Shown: positions 4,261 to 13,184 of the stretch, piece by piece
Layout of the letters: each line of letters starts with the position of its first letter
How positions within the stretch are numbered: position 1 is the stretch's first letter
IMG/VR virus record: IMGVR_UViG_3300028394_000268
Span: 1-27,424 of that record
Origin: a virus
DNA: 27,424 bases
Reading direction: 5' to 3' (one strand)
Notes under the pieces: model-generated
What the model was told of the DNA's origin: nothing
Seen by the model: the letters and a program-made list of their open reading frames with translations, nothing else
Databases searched by the model: none
Translations under genes and position numbers: made by a program

Positions 4261-6561
4261 TTAGATTGTACAAGATTCACACTCTCCCTCCTCTACTTTG
4301 CTTAACTCATGAATTAGGTCATTTAAACTGGGTTTCTTTTCTTCTATCACTTCATCAGTTTTAATGTCATAGGTATTCTGATAGTAAGAAGTTTTCCACC
4401 CATACTTGTATGTAGTCAGAAAATCATTTGCCATTATTGAAACTGGAACTTCATTGTCTGAATAATTTTCTGGATTATAAGACCAGTTTCCAGAGATGGC
4501 CTGGTCAAAAAATTTCTGCATCATCGCAACAATTTTAATATATCCATCATTACTTTTCATATCCCAGAGCAACGTATAATTATTTTTAAGTGTTGCGTAT
4601 TGAGGAACAATTTGTTTCAGTGGACCCTTCTTGGATTTCTTGATGGATAGAAATCCCCGAGGAGGTTCGATACCATTAGTTGCGTTAGATACCACAGAAC
4701 TGCTCTCGGAAGGCATCTGTGCGGACAGTGTGGAGTGTCTGAGACCGTGTTTCAGAATCGATGATCTGAGTCTTTCCCAATCGTGTTGAAGTTTGACTGA
4801 AGAGATTTCATCCACATCTTTCTTATAGGTATCAATCGGGAGTAGACCTTGAGAATACTTGGTGCGTCCAAAAGATTCACAGTATCCCTTTTCTTGAGCA
4901 ATCTTATTTGATGCCTTGAGAAGAAAATATTGAAAGGATTCTGAAAGTCCGTGAACCGCATCCCATGCTCCTTGAGAGTCGTATTTGAACCCCAGTTTGG
5001 CAAGGTAATGTGCCAGACCAATATAACCGATTCCAAGAGATCTACGTGCCTTTGTGGCAACTTCTGCTGCCAGTACAGGATACTTTTGATAATCTATCAG
5101 TTCTTCGAGAGCACGAACAGAAAGTTCACAAAGTTCTTCGAGTTCTTCATCGGACTTGACTTTACCAACATTAATGGCAGAAAGAATACACAGTGCGATT
5201 TCTCCTGTGGTTTCATCAATATGCTGAATTGGAAATGTTGGCAAAGTAATTTCTTGGCAAAGATTACTCATCTCAATCTTATCAATAAAAGAACTATGAG
5301 TATTACAGTGATCTATATTCATAATATAGATTCTACCCGTTTCTGCTCTTTCTTTGAGAAGATTGAGAATAAGTTCTTGTGCTTTAACAGTCTTCTTTGG
5401 AATGGATGGATTGTTCTCAAATCCAAGGTAGAGACAGTCAAACTCAATTGTTCCGAAAGAATCATATAGTCCAGGTACATCGTGCGGGGAGAAAAGCGTA
5501 ATCTCACCATCTTGAATAAATCTTTCATAAAATATTCTACTAATTTGAATTGAATAATCTAACTTACGAACACGATTGTCTTCCGTACCTTTGTTATTTT
5601 TGAGAACTAATATATCATTTATTTCTTGGTGCCAGATTGGAAAGTGGACAGTAGCACTTCCACCACGAATCCCGTTTTGTGTACAGCACCTAACAGTTGA
5701 CTCAAACTTTTTGAGGAATGGGATAACACCTGTATGCTGAACTTCTCCACCTCGGATTTTACTGTTGATGCCACGGATTCTGCCTGCGTTGATACCGATA
5801 CCAGCCCTTTGTGAGACATACCTGCCAATAGCCATATCACTGCTAAAGATACTATCGAGGGAGTCATCAACATCAACCAGAACACAAGATGCAAATTGAC
5901 GAAGGGGGGTTCTGACCCCTGCCATGATTGGTGTCGGAATGTTGATTCTGTGTCTTGATATTGCGTCATAATACCTCTTGACGTATGAAAGTCTGGTTTC
6001 TTTGGGATATTCCGCAAATATTGTGAGTGCGATCATAACGTACATAAACTGTGGAGTCTCATATACTCCACCACCACTACGATCCTGTACAAGATACTTA
6101 TCAACTACCTGACGCAATCCTGCGTAGGTAAACAGATAATCACGATCATGACGAATAAATGAATTTACAGCATCAATATCTTCCTTGGAGTATTTATTGT
6201 AAATATCAGAATCATAAACTTCTGAGGAAACGCAGTCCATAATATGTTTCTCAAGATGTGGAAGTTCCTGCATCTTTCCATAAAGTTGCTTACGAATTGA
6301 AAATAGAAGCAGACGAGCAGCAACAAATTGATAGTTCGGATGTTCTAAATCAATCAAATCTGATGCAGAACGAATCAGAATCTCCTGAATTTCTGAAGTT
6401 GTAATGCCGTCATAAAACTGAATTCCAGACTGTATCTCAACTTGTGATGCAGAAACCCCTGCAAGACCCTTACATGCTTCATCAACCATTAAATGCATCT
6501 TATCAAGATCTATTTGCTCAACGTGACCACTTCTTTTTTTAACCTTAAGACCGTTACTCAT
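4261..6561 (-). CDS. nrdA: class Ia ribonucleotide reductase, alpha subunit
   Basis: Catalytic subunit, 766 aa, reducing NDPs to dNDPs. An N-terminal ATP-cone (residues about 5-95, VKKRSGHVEQIDLDKM onward) carries the activity switch. The three active-site cysteines are present: C226 in QFASCVLV, C435 in NLCQEITLP (thiyl radical site) and C458 in EIALCILSA. The C-terminus ends ECESCTI, a redox CxxC that re-reduces the active site. The start is the ATG at 6561, overlapping the primase stop as ATGA; an upstream TTG at 6573 is less likely. Cyanophages commonly carry nrdAB to raise the host dNTP supply. Confidence 0.97.
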   Translation of the reverse strand: MSNGLKVKKRSGHVEQIDLDKMHLMVDEACKGLAGVSASQVEIQSGIQFYDGITTSEIQEILIRSASDLIDLEHPNYQFVAARLLLFSIRKQLYGKMQELPHLEKHIMDCVSSEVYDSDIYNKYSKEDIDAVNSFIRHDRDYLFTYAGLRQVVDKYLVQDRSGGGVYETPQFMYVMIALTIFAEYPKETRLSYVKRYYDAISRHRINIPTPIMAGVRTPLRQFASCVLVDVDDSLDSIFSSDMAIGRYVSQRAGIGINAGRIRGINSKIRGGEVQHTGVIPFLKKFESTVRCCTQNGIRGGSATVHFPIWHQEINDILVLKNNKGTEDNRVRKLDYSIQISRIFYERFIQDGEITLFSPHDVPGLYDSFGTIEFDCLYLGFENNPSIPKKTVKAQELILNLLKERAETGRIYIMNIDHCNTHSSFIDKIEMSNLCQEITLPTFPIQHIDETTGEIALCILSAINVGKVKSDEELEELCELSVRALEELIDYQKYPVLAAEVATKARRSLGIGYIGLAHYLAKLGFKYDSQGAWDAVHGLSESFQYFLLKASNKIAQEKGYCESFGRTKYSQGLLPIDTYKKDVDEISSVKLQHDWERLRSSILKHGLRHSTLSAQMPSESSSVVSNATNGIEPPRGFLSIKKSKKGPLKQIVPQYATLKNNYTLLWDMKSNDGYIKIVAMMQKFFDQAISGNWSYNPENYSDNEVPVSIMANDFLTTYKYGWKTSYYQNTYDIKTDEVIEEKKPSLNDLIHELSKVEEGECESCTI

Positions 6562-7526
6562 ATTTTTTTCCAAGTAGTAAATTTAAGTGTTGCTTCTAAT
6601 CCTACATATGTATTTGATTCAATCATTTCCTTAACGTTGTGTCCAGAAAGAATCATATCATTAATATCTTTTTCGTGAATATTATTGGGCCAGATTACAA
6701 CTTTTTCTCCACGATCAATGCACTTTGAGATTCTTGAGTGAATTTCAGAATTTCGTGGTTCATTATCATAGATCCACACAGGATCGCAAATCCCCCACTT
6801 ACTAATATCACCATCAGCTCCGCACAGAGCAATCGCATTTGAAAGGAATGTGGAATCAAACGGTCCTTCAGTAACGTAAACAGTTTCGTCTTTTTTAACA
6901 TCATCAAGTCCATAAATTTTTGGTGCATCTTCGTAGAGCATTACAGTAATATATTTAATCTTATTAATACCCAGCGATCTTCCCTGAAATCCAATTAAAG
7001 TCTTTTCATAAAACATTGGAATGATGATCCTTGGTTCATCATACTTCGTATCATCAAAGGTTTTTTTAAGAGAATTTGTCCATTTCTTAAACTTTTCGGC
7101 ATAATAAAACTTATCTGGATTTAATTTTCTACCTTGTAAATATCCAGATGCACTTGAGTTTTCAGATGCTCTTGGTAAATCTATCTTTGATTTGAATTCA
7201 GGAGTCTTAAATTCAAATTTAGGTTCTTCAACCACAAAGTTTTTACCGGTGTGTCCTTCTTTAAACTTCTCAAAAGAATATTGTTTGTGAATCTCTACAT
7301 CAATCTGTTTTAGAAAATTGCTAAAAGAGATGTTGATACCACAATTGTGACACTTGAAGTTTGTATTATTTTTGACCTGATACAAATACCCCCGTGCCTT
7401 ACTTTTGTTTTTTTGAGAATCTCCACAAATCGGACAACGAAAGTTATAAAGATTATTCTTGACTCTTTTAAACTTCTGAAAACGAGCAGAAATCAGATTG
7501 ATGTATTTTACATCAATAAAATCCAT
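6558..7526 (-). CDS. 61: DNA primase gp61
   Basis: A 322-aa T4 gp61-type primase that makes lagging-strand primers with helicase gp41. The N-terminal zinc-binding domain has CPICGDS and CHNCG (C31, C34, C59, C62). A TOPRIM-like catalytic core follows, with VTEGPFDS and a downstream WIYDNEPRN. I use the ATG at 7526 (MDFIDVKY), which fits the T4 protein; the frame continues 14 codons upstream to 7568. The stop overlaps the nrdA start (ATGA), linking primer synthesis and nucleotide supply in one transcript. A sigma70-like promoter lies at 7551-7578. Confidence 0.93.
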   Translation of the reverse strand: MDFIDVKYINLISARFQKFKRVKNNLYNFRCPICGDSQKNKSKARGYLYQVKNNTNFKCHNCGINISFSNFLKQIDVEIHKQYSFEKFKEGHTGKNFVVEEPKFEFKTPEFKSKIDLPRASENSSASGYLQGRKLNPDKFYYAEKFKKWTNSLKKTFDDTKYDEPRIIIPMFYEKTLIGFQGRSLGINKIKYITVMLYEDAPKIYGLDDVKKDETVYVTEGPFDSTFLSNAIALCGADGDISKWGICDPVWIYDNEPRNSEIHSRISKCIDRGEKVVIWPNNIHEKDINDMILSGHNVKEMIESNTYVGLEATLKFTTWKKI

Positions 7527-7550
7527 AATAAAAAGATAATCATTAATACC

Positions 7551-7578
7551 AGTATAACAGATTATCAAATCTTGTCAA
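7551..7578 (-). promoter_or_regulatory. sigma70-like promoter for primase-nrdAB
   Basis: TTGACA (7573-7578), 16-nt spacer, TATACT (7551-7556). The spacer contains a short inverted repeat, AGATT-4-AATCT (on either strand), which could be an operator. The promoter lies about 20 nt upstream of the primase ATG. The 7527-7699 stretch otherwise holds only a doubtful 34-codon frame. Confidence 0.7.
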
Positions 7579-7699
7579 GACATAGACTTGTAATGATTGC
7601 TGTCCACTTGACAATTGAATTGGTAAGTTTTTGAAGTGAATAGATTGTCGTTTTCTTTTGAGTTTTCATTGGCCTGAAATAATGCCAACACTCTTTTAT

Positions 7700-8116
7700 T
7701 TATTTTATACGAGTCTGTTCTATACGACGATGATCTTCCATTCCACTTGGAGTAAACCAACCAGATGCCAAACTTGCAAAAAGTGCTACTAATACAGTTA
7801 GAACTGCTCCGGTACCAACAGTCATCCATTTGATTTTTGAAATTTCACCAACTTGATCTTCCAAACCATCAATTCTATCCGATGTTTTTTTATGCTCTTT
7901 TTGATTTTCTTCTTTAAGGTTATCAATCATTTTTAAAATTAAGTCATCGGTTCTTTGACCATATTCAATTTTTTCATCGTGAACTGCAAGCATTTTAATT
8001 ACATTCGTATTAACTTCACTCATTTTTTGAATCGCATCATCAAGTTTGTTGACTATATTTGCAAAGTCAGCAAACTTTTGTTCTAATACGGCAACTTTTA
8101 CGATTTCTTCTGACAT
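7700..8116 (-). CDS. coiled-coil protein with one membrane segment, XhlA-like layout
   Basis: A 138-aa protein. Residues 1-95 form a long charged, heptad-like coiled coil (KFADFANIVNKLDDAIQKM and onward). A hydrophobic segment at about 100-118 (VGTGAVLTVLVALFASLAS) is followed by a short polar tail. This layout resembles the hemolysin XhlA/holin-accessory family, and similar coiled-coil-plus-TM proteins are common in cyanophages. The function is not proven: it may act in lysis or in the virion. An AATAAATA late-promoter-like element lies about 65 nt upstream (8184-8191). Confidence 0.7.
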   Translation of the reverse strand: MSEEIVKVAVLEQKFADFANIVNKLDDAIQKMSEVNTNVIKMLAVHDEKIEYGQRTDDLILKMIDNLKEENQKEHKKTSDRIDGLEDQVGEISKIKWMTVGTGAVLTVLVALFASLASGWFTPSGMEDHRRIEQTRIK

Positions 8117-8182
8117 TTTTTTAAGAGCAAAGTTAATATGTTAGATAAGGAGCACTTTGCAAATATTAATTATCATCTGTGA

Positions 8183-8380
8183 CTATTTATTCTTTAAATA
8201 ATCCAACCAAGGTTTTCTCTTTCCCTTAAAAAACTTCTTTGGTTTCATTGTGGGATCAAATCCGGCAACCGGTCCTTGTGGATTTGCAGATCCACTAAAT
8301 CCACCTTGAGAACCTGGAGCATTTGCTACCATATTTTCTCTAATAATAGAAATTATTCTATTCAGTGCCTTTTTTTCCAT
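8183..8380 (-). CDS. small conserved cyanophage protein with GPVAGFDP motif
   Basis: A 65-aa protein. A helical N-terminus (MEKKALNRIISIIREN) precedes a Gly/Ser-rich flexible stretch, ending in NPQGPVAGFDPTMK and a basic tail KKFFKGKRKPWLDYLKNK. The GPVAGFDP plus basic tail pattern occurs in several small proteins of T4-like cyanophages next to structural genes, so a virion role is likely, but this is from memory and context. It overlaps the upstream gene by 23 nt. Confidence 0.7.
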   Translation of the reverse strand: MEKKALNRIISIIRENMVANAPGSQGGFSGSANPQGPVAGFDPTMKPKKFFKGKRKPWLDYLKNK

Positions 8381-8753
8381 TATAGATTTTGTAAAGTTCT
8401 TCTAGACAATCTAAATCAACCTGAATATTATGAATATCTGATTTTGGATACTCTGGAAGTTTTCCAAGAAAAATAATAAAACTTTTAATAGGAGACCAAA
8501 GTTCTTTTTCAATTTTGAAAAATAACATTGGTGTTGTTGCCTCACCAAAAATATTATAAAGAATAATGAAATGATTTAGAAGAAGATGAATTTTTAGTTC
8601 ATCTCCATTCTTATACTTTCGCAGCAACCTTTTAATATATTTAAAATGATTTAAATCTTTATCAAAATCTTCTTTTGTTACTGCCTGTGGGTTTTCATAA
8701 TTTTTAACTGCGAAGAGAAGAAAATTATCACTATTCAATTCATTAAAAATCAT
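8358..8753 (-). CDS. conserved hypothetical protein, possibly DUF7207
   Basis: A 131-aa all-helical protein. The central motif LLNHFIILYNIFGEATTPMLFFKIEKELWSPIKSFIIFL (residues about 57-95) is typical of a small T4-like phage family, which I believe is DUF7207. Its function is unknown. It starts one base after the stop of the MALWGIST structural protein, so it is translated from the same late mRNA. Confidence 0.75.
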   Translation of the reverse strand: MIFNELNSDNFLLFAVKNYENPQAVTKEDFDKDLNHFKYIKRLLRKYKNGDELKIHLLLNHFIILYNIFGEATTPMLFFKIEKELWSPIKSFIIFLGKLPEYPKSDIHNIQVDLDCLEELYKIYNGKKGTE

Positions 8754-8754
8754 A

Positions 8755-9780
8755 TCATGCAGTTACAGTTAATGTTGTGGTTCCAATACCAACTCCAGAG
8801 AATACTGTTCCTGCACCACCAACATTACGAATAATATCAGAAGTGAATGAACTCGTCACACCGGCACCACCGGAAACATCAGTAATCACTCCAATAAATC
8901 CTCTTGGTACATCAATAAACAGTTTAGTTGCATTCGTGCGAGTGCTGAATGTCACTACAGTTCCAATACCAATCACACTTGCAACTGTAGATGCAGTACC
9001 AATTTGAACAAATGTAGATGCAACAGAAACAATTGGTCTAGTGGTAATTGTACCTGGTCCTACTACACTGATGGAACTTACACCGGCAACAACTCCGGTT
9101 GTATCAGCAACAAAAATATTGGTTGCTCCAATTGCAACGGTTGCATTAATAGTTGTTGTAAGGAAATTCACATTTGCAGCAAGAACCGTAGATGGTGCGG
9201 TGAATGCAAATGCTACACGATTTGTAATCTGTCCGTTAAAACTTGTATTACCAACAATTCCAGTACCATTAATATAATTAAAGACAGTAGATCCGTTCGA
9301 AAAAGATCCTGCTGTTGCAACAATCGCAGTTGTTTCGTTTGCATTATTTGCATCAAGGGCACGAAGGCGAACTGTTGCACCTGCAGAAACATACACTAGT
9401 TCATTAAATACTAAATGAACATATCCAGTTGAACCAGTTGTAATTCCAGTAGTTCCACCAGCACCAATAGAAATCGGAGAAGCAAGATTTACATCTTCAA
9501 AGAAAACAGCAACTGGGGTTGCAATTGCAAGTCCAGTAGATCCAAGGTCAGATGGAACACCAGCAGTATTCAGACCTGCAACTGGAATAAGTATCTCATC
9601 ATAATAATCTGTAGAGAGACCTGATTGTTGAGAAGTACCATATTTCCTATAAACCCATCCACGAACGTCTGCAAAGCAGTTGTGTGGAGTGTTATTTCTA
9701 TCAGTGTCCTGTAAAAACTTGGGAATAGCATAATTATTATCAGATGTTTCAGTAGTCGTGGAAATTCCCCAGAGTGCCAT
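8755..9780 (-). CDS. virion structural protein (MALWGISTTTE family)
   Basis: A 341-aa protein. The N-terminus MALWGISTTTETSDNNYAIP and the segment HNCFADVRGWVYRKYGTSQQSGLS are signatures of an abundant structural protein of T4-like cyanophages. The rest is Gly/Thr/Val/Ala-rich with almost no charge (ATNIFVADTTGVVAGVSSISV, GIGTVVTFS), as in beta-sandwich or fibre-like proteins. AGG lies 8 nt before the ATG, and a T4 late promoter TATAAATA lies about 33 nt upstream. The exact location (head decoration, tail or fibre) is not evident. Confidence 0.85.
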   Translation of the reverse strand: MALWGISTTTETSDNNYAIPKFLQDTDRNNTPHNCFADVRGWVYRKYGTSQQSGLSTDYYDEILIPVAGLNTAGVPSDLGSTGLAIATPVAVFFEDVNLASPISIGAGGTTGITTGSTGYVHLVFNELVYVSAGATVRLRALDANNANETTAIVATAGSFSNGSTVFNYINGTGIVGNTSFNGQITNRVAFAFTAPSTVLAANVNFLTTTINATVAIGATNIFVADTTGVVAGVSSISVVGPGTITTRPIVSVASTFVQIGTASTVASVIGIGTVVTFSTRTNATKLFIDVPRGFIGVITDVSGGAGVTSSFTSDIIRNVGGAGTVFSGVGIGTTTLTVTA

Positions 9781-9812
9781 TCTTTTTACCTATAATTCGT
9801 TAATCTAAAAAG

Positions 9813-9820
9813 TATTTATA
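9813..9820 (-). promoter_or_regulatory. T4-type late promoter
   Basis: Exact TATAAATA on the minus strand, starting where the T-run of the preceding terminator ends, about 33 nt from the structural gene's ATG. In T4, gp55 with gp33 and the gp45 clamp recognise this motif. It implies late expression of the structural protein and the small genes after it. Confidence 0.8.
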
Positions 9821-9854
9821 AAAAAAGAGACCTCGTTAATTTGAGAGTCTCTTT
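9821..9854 (-). terminator. intrinsic terminator fused to a late promoter
   Basis: Minus strand: AAAGAGAC (9847-9854) pairs with GTCTCTTT (9824-9831), with an inner CTC/GAG extension past a bulged T. Seven T follow. The stem overlaps the stop codon of the 50-aa gene, and the T-run leads into TATAAATA. Confidence 0.85.
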
Positions 9855-10005
9855 ATTTTTTTGCAATAATCATCAAAACATTTCTGACAAATTGATAAAC
9901 ACTATTTGCCTTTATGTTTTGATTTTGCCCAATGTATTCTGATAGGGAGAATAACAGTCCAAAGGCAACTGTGAATCCCCAGTTTGCGAGAAAGCAAGTA
10001 ATCAC
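9853..10005 (-). CDS. small membrane protein, 50 aa
   Basis: GTG start at 10005 overlapping the stop of the 57-aa gene (GTGA), so translation is coupled. The product begins MITCFLANWGFTVAFGLLFS and ends VRNVLMIIAKK. It has one hydrophobic segment at about residues 3-20 followed by SEYIGQNQNIKANSVYQFVRN. Small proteins with GFxxxFGLxxxLSEYIG patterns recur in marine T4-like phages. A holin-like or virion role is possible but unproven. Reality is supported by the overlapping start, a terminator placed exactly at the stop, and the TM-plus-helix design. Confidence 0.72.
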   Translation of the reverse strand: MITCFLANWGFTVAFGLLFSLSEYIGQNQNIKANSVYQFVRNVLMIIAKK

Positions 10006-10175
10006 TTACAGTTCTTCAGAAGAGCAACTCTTACAGTAGAGGCAATTACATTATCAATATCATTATCAGTGGTCTTTACATAACGGTCAATCAAATCTAC
10101 AACCAGTTTCTTTACCTGGCAGGAATTGAGAAACTGAATCAAAATTGGCTTAATTAAATTTACTACGTTTGCCAT
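10002..10175 (-). CDS. small conserved cyanophage protein, 57 aa
   Basis: ATG at 10175 with AGGA 8 nt upstream. The frame is uninterrupted to TGA at 10002. The helical product begins MANVVNLIKPILIQFLNSCQ and continues VKKLVVDLIDRYVKTTDNDID, ending VALLKNCK. This sequence pattern (IQFLNSCQVKKLVVDLL...TTDND) is one I associate with a small protein of T4-like cyanophages near structural genes; the function is not known. A CTAAATA element, a possible late-promoter variant, lies about 25 nt upstream. It is coupled to the 50-aa membrane protein, suggesting a functional pair. Confidence 0.75.
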   Translation of the reverse strand: MANVVNLIKPILIQFLNSCQVKKLVVDLIDRYVKTTDNDIDNVIASTVRVALLKNCK

Positions 10176-10226
10176 TTTAAAAATCCTATTACAACAATTC
10201 TATTTAGAGATTTTACCTAATTTTAA

Positions 10227-11861
10227 CTATTTTTTAGGATGCATAACTTTTTTAGGGTCATAGTTAGGACTATTAGGATTACTGGGAGAATTCTTCCACC
10301 CTTTTTCAAACGCAGGAGTGTTCATTGCATTTACTCTATCAACAAACATTTTTGTATTATCCTGTCGTTCCACTTCAGAAATCTGCTCACCTTCTGGTTG
10401 ATAAGATGCTTCTAAAGGAAGTTTTCCAGACTTCTGCATTTGAAGTTTTTGACGATCAATTTGCTGCTTTTTTTGCTGAATCATTTTTAGGTTAGCAATC
10501 TTAGACTTGTCCAGAAGTTCTTTTTTTTTGTCTACCATAGAATTTACTGGTTCTGTGGTGGGTTCAGGAAGCATTTGTTCCGAAACTTTCTTTTCTGGAA
10601 GTCCTTTGTGCTTTGTCTTTGCAAAATCCTTTGCTTGTTTCGTAGTCATTCCTGCAGCAGCAGATGCAACTTCTGATGATGGTGCTTTCATTTCACCACT
10701 TTTTGTTGCATAAACCATACCCATAAAACGTTGTTGGGCTTTGCTTAGTGCCTTTTCATCAATCTGCATTTGCTCATTCTGAATAGAACCAATCAGATCG
10801 TCAAGTTTAGATCTTTTTCTTTTTGGTGCTGGTTTTGCCTTTGCCTTTGGTGCTGGTGCTGGTTTTGCCTTCTTTTGAGTGGGTGGGGTATAAGAACCAC
10901 TACTTACTCTTTCCTTGGTTCCTGCACCTGCACCACGATATGTTGATGCAGATCTAGGTTTTGTCTGTGCAGGACTTGGAGTAGTGTCTCCACCTTCCAT
11001 TTTACGAGCAACACCCAGAGCACCCTTTGCGACTTTTCTTGCTCCTGTTGCGACTGCTTGTTTTGCCGACTTCTTAAGGTTAGAAAGATATTTTTTTGCT
11101 GTTCCTAAAAGTCCTTGCTTTTTCTTTTCTGTGGTCGGAGTATCGTGTCCAAAAGTAACCTTTGCTTCGGTTAGAGCATATTCAAGTGCCTCTTCAATTT
11201 CATCCTCATCATATCCGTCATCTAAAAGTTCAGTATAAACATTTTCAACAATATAATCCAACTCATCAAGTTCAACAATTTCAAGCAGAGTTCCACCAAG
11301 ATTTTCTACAGAATCTTTGATTGTTGGATTAATCGTGATTTTGTTTTTTATATTTTTTTTTTCTTCAACTTTTTTTGCTGCCTCAATATCATCCATTACT
11401 TCGGCAAGGTCATTTCTCCAGTTTGAGAAACCTTCCTTCACTTTCTTCTTTGAGATTGCCTTACCAACTACTTTGCGACGATTGTGAAGATACTTATCTG
11501 ACTTATCGGTATCACCATCATTATCAATATCAGCATCTTCTTGGCCTACTGGGTCAAGTTTTTTCTTTGCCTCACCAACAAACTCTTCATTATGTGCTGG
11601 TGATTTCCCCAGTCTCTTAAATCTTTTATCTTCATCATCACTAGAAATTGCAGATACAAGTTTTACCATTCTATTCATAGCAGCATCTCTCTTTGCTGCA
11701 TACTTTTTAGTTTTAGGAGTAGAAACTACTTCACGACCAAGGTTTCCTGCCTTGCGTTGCATCTCATTTTTGTTTCTTTGCTTGAGTTCTACTTTGCCCT
11801 CATCAACGGCAACTTGCTCCAAATAAACCTTTGAAATATCGTTAAGAATATTATGAGACAT
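10227..11861 (-). CDS. internal-head or prohead-core-like protein, 544 aa
   Basis: A highly charged, low-hydrophobicity protein. Residues 1-100 are basic and helical. Residues 111-122 ([12 protein letters not shown]) form a perfect 12-residue EF-hand/dockerin-type calcium loop with Asp at 1, 3, 5, 7, 9 and 12. Residues about 185-232 are a strongly acidic helical domain ending in LTEA, which fits the T4 gp21 protease rule (L/I-x-E, cut). The part after it is basic with Pro/Ala/Lys repeats ([20 protein letters not shown]). An acidic pro-part cut from a basic DNA-binding part suits a scaffold or internal protein, by inference. The gene overlaps the upstream nucleotidyltransferase gene by 11 nt. 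The C-terminus ([22 protein letters not shown]) is a separate module. Confidence 0.75.
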   Translation of the reverse strand: MSHNILNDISKVYLEQVAVDEGKVELKQRNKNEMQRKAGNLGREVVSTPKTKKYAAKRDAAMNRMVKLVSAISSDDEDKRFKRLGKSPAHNEEFVGEAKKKLDPVGQEDADIDNDGDTDKSDKYLHNRRKVVGKAISKKKVKEGFSNWRNDLAEVMDDIEAAKKVEEKKNIKNKITINPTIKDSVENLGGTLLEIVELDELDYIVENVYTELLDDGYDEDEIEEALEYALTEAKVTFGHDTPTTEKKKQGLLGTAKKYLSNLKKSAKQAVATGARKVAKGALGVARKMEGGDTTPSPAQTKPRSASTYRGAGAGTKERVSSGSYTPPTQKKAKPAPAPKAKAKPAPKRKRSKLDDLIGSIQNEQMQIDEKALSKAQQRFMGMVYATKSGEMKAPSSEVASAAAGMTTKQAKDFAKTKHKGLPEKKVSEQMLPEPTTEPVNSMVDKKKELLDKSKIANLKMIQQKKQQIDRQKLQMQKSGKLPLEASYQPEGEQISEVERQDNTKMFVDRVNAMNTPAFEKGWKNSPSNPNSPNYDPKKVMHPKK

Positions 11862-13161
11862 TAGAATAAGTGCTTTCTTTTATTTTTCTATATTTATTTA
11901 TGAATTCTTTTACATTACTATAACCTTTATAAGGTTTTGCTCCGTGTTGTAGATTTGTTTTATCACCTTTTTCAAATCCCGGAGTCATATCTGATGCATA
12001 CTTAAAATACCCAGAGGTGCCGACAAGAGTATTTGGTTTTCCAGGAAGTCTTTCCTTTCTGCTCATTTTTGTTTCTGTATATTCCATTACATCCTTTATC
12101 CAGGATTTAAACATATAGTCTTGTTCAGTAACACAAATCAAATGATTGGTACCTCTACGGGTAATTCTACCAACCAGACCAGTATTTAAGTTCTCTACAA
12201 TATCACCAAGTTTATAGATTTTTTCTTTTACATAATTTTCACGAAGATTTTTCATATCGTACTTCGGAGCAATCTGCCATAACTCAACAACTTCTTTTTT
12301 CTTTTTCTTTGCTCCCATTCCTTGACGAACTGCATTAAAAAGACTTTGCGTATCTGCATCATTTAGTGTTTTTGGAGTTCCTCTGCGGAAAGAATCAAAA
12401 TCATTATCTAAAACTGCCTTTCTCATTTTAGATGCAGACATTCCTTCCACACCATCAGCATCAGCATCTCTTACTCCTGCAGAAACTACACGAATTAAAT
12501 CAAAGTTATAAAGATCTCCATTATACTTCTGTGCAAGATTATCAAACTCTGCCTGACGATCTGATCCAACAACAATATTCACATTTGAATATCCTTCTTC
12601 ATTTGCAGCAATCAAAACATCAAAAATAGATCTCATATCATTATCATTAACAATCATTTCTTCAAAATCAGGAAACATCTTCTTCATAAATGAAATCTTC
12701 ATATCAGGATCTAAAGGATTTTTCTTTGGATCTTGAGTTCTTGATGGATAAATTTTAACATCTCCACCAGAAGATATTCTCTTTGCAGATTTAAGAAGTT
12801 TATCGTGTCCAATTGTTGGTGGATTAAAACGACCAAATACAATCGTCAGAGGTTGAGTTTCTTGTGATTGATCTTCAGGAGAAGGTGATGCTTTTTTTAA
12901 TTGTACTGGTTCAACAACTGATGCTGCTTTTGATTTAATTGCGGGAGAAATATTTCGTTGAGTATCTACTTCTGGTTCTTCTTTTTGTTTTGGGGATTTC
13001 TTACCCGAAAATTTTAGTTTTCCATTTTCAGTTCTTGCAACAATTTTACCAGACCTATCAATCCACCCACCATGACCATCTCCAGACAATCCAAGTTTAT
13101 GAGCTTGCATTGATGCCTGAGATTCTGCTGCTTCAGATAAAAATTGGAAAAATTTTTTCAT
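11851..13161 (-). CDS. virion-targeted nucleotidyltransferase (NMNAT-like)
   Basis: A 436-aa mosaic protein. Residues 1-10, [10 protein letters not shown] followed by A, resemble the T4 capsid-targeting sequence (MKTYQEFIAE, cut after E10 by gp21) in length and cut site. Residues about 17-52 ([21 protein letters not shown]) are a module seen in other cyanophage proteins. Residues 105-290 are a nucleotidyltransferase fold: [10 protein letters not shown] (110-119) is the HxGH-type site, SDR is at 200-202, and SASKMR (242-247) is the ISSTxxR-type site, as in nicotinamide-nucleotide adenylyltransferases. A KOW-like part (about 318-362, [19 protein letters not shown]) and a basic C-terminal module follow. 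The product could be NAD or another nucleotidyl compound. The substrate is not certain. Confidence 0.82.
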   Translation of the reverse strand: MKKFFQFLSEAAESQASMQAHKLGLSGDGHGGWIDRSGKIVARTENGKLKFSGKKSPKQKEEPEVDTQRNISPAIKSKAASVVEPVQLKKASPSPEDQSQETQPLTIVFGRFNPPTIGHDKLLKSAKRISSGGDVKIYPSRTQDPKKNPLDPDMKISFMKKMFPDFEEMIVNDNDMRSIFDVLIAANEEGYSNVNIVVGSDRQAEFDNLAQKYNGDLYNFDLIRVVSAGVRDADADGVEGMSASKMRKAVLDNDFDSFRRGTPKTLNDADTQSLFNAVRQGMGAKKKKKEVVELWQIAPKYDMKNLRENYVKEKIYKLGDIVENLNTGLVGRITRRGTNHLICVTEQDYMFKSWIKDVMEYTETKMSRKERLPGKPNTLVGTSGYFKYASDMTPGFEKGDKTNLQHGAKPYKGYSNVKEFINKYRKIKESTYSNVS

Positions 13162-13184
13162 ATTGTGTTTTGGTATACCTTTAT

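Noticed and set aside
4951-5469. 172-codon frame on the plus strand inside nrdA
   Set aside because: Antisense to a clearly conserved enzyme; no start signals and a composition that follows from nrdA codon use.
7608-7613. TTGACA on the plus strand as a promoter pointing rightward
   Set aside because: No -10 hexamer at 15-19 nt, and no plus-strand gene follows.
7565-7669. 34-codon minus-strand frame (MKTQKKTTIYSLQKLTNSIV onward)
   Set aside because: No ribosome site, very short, and its 3' end carries the primase promoter. It may be real but cannot be supported.
9004-9399. Cys/Asn-rich plus-strand frame within the structural gene
   Set aside because: The odd composition is the antisense of Gly/Thr/Val/Ala repeats; no promoter or ribosome site.
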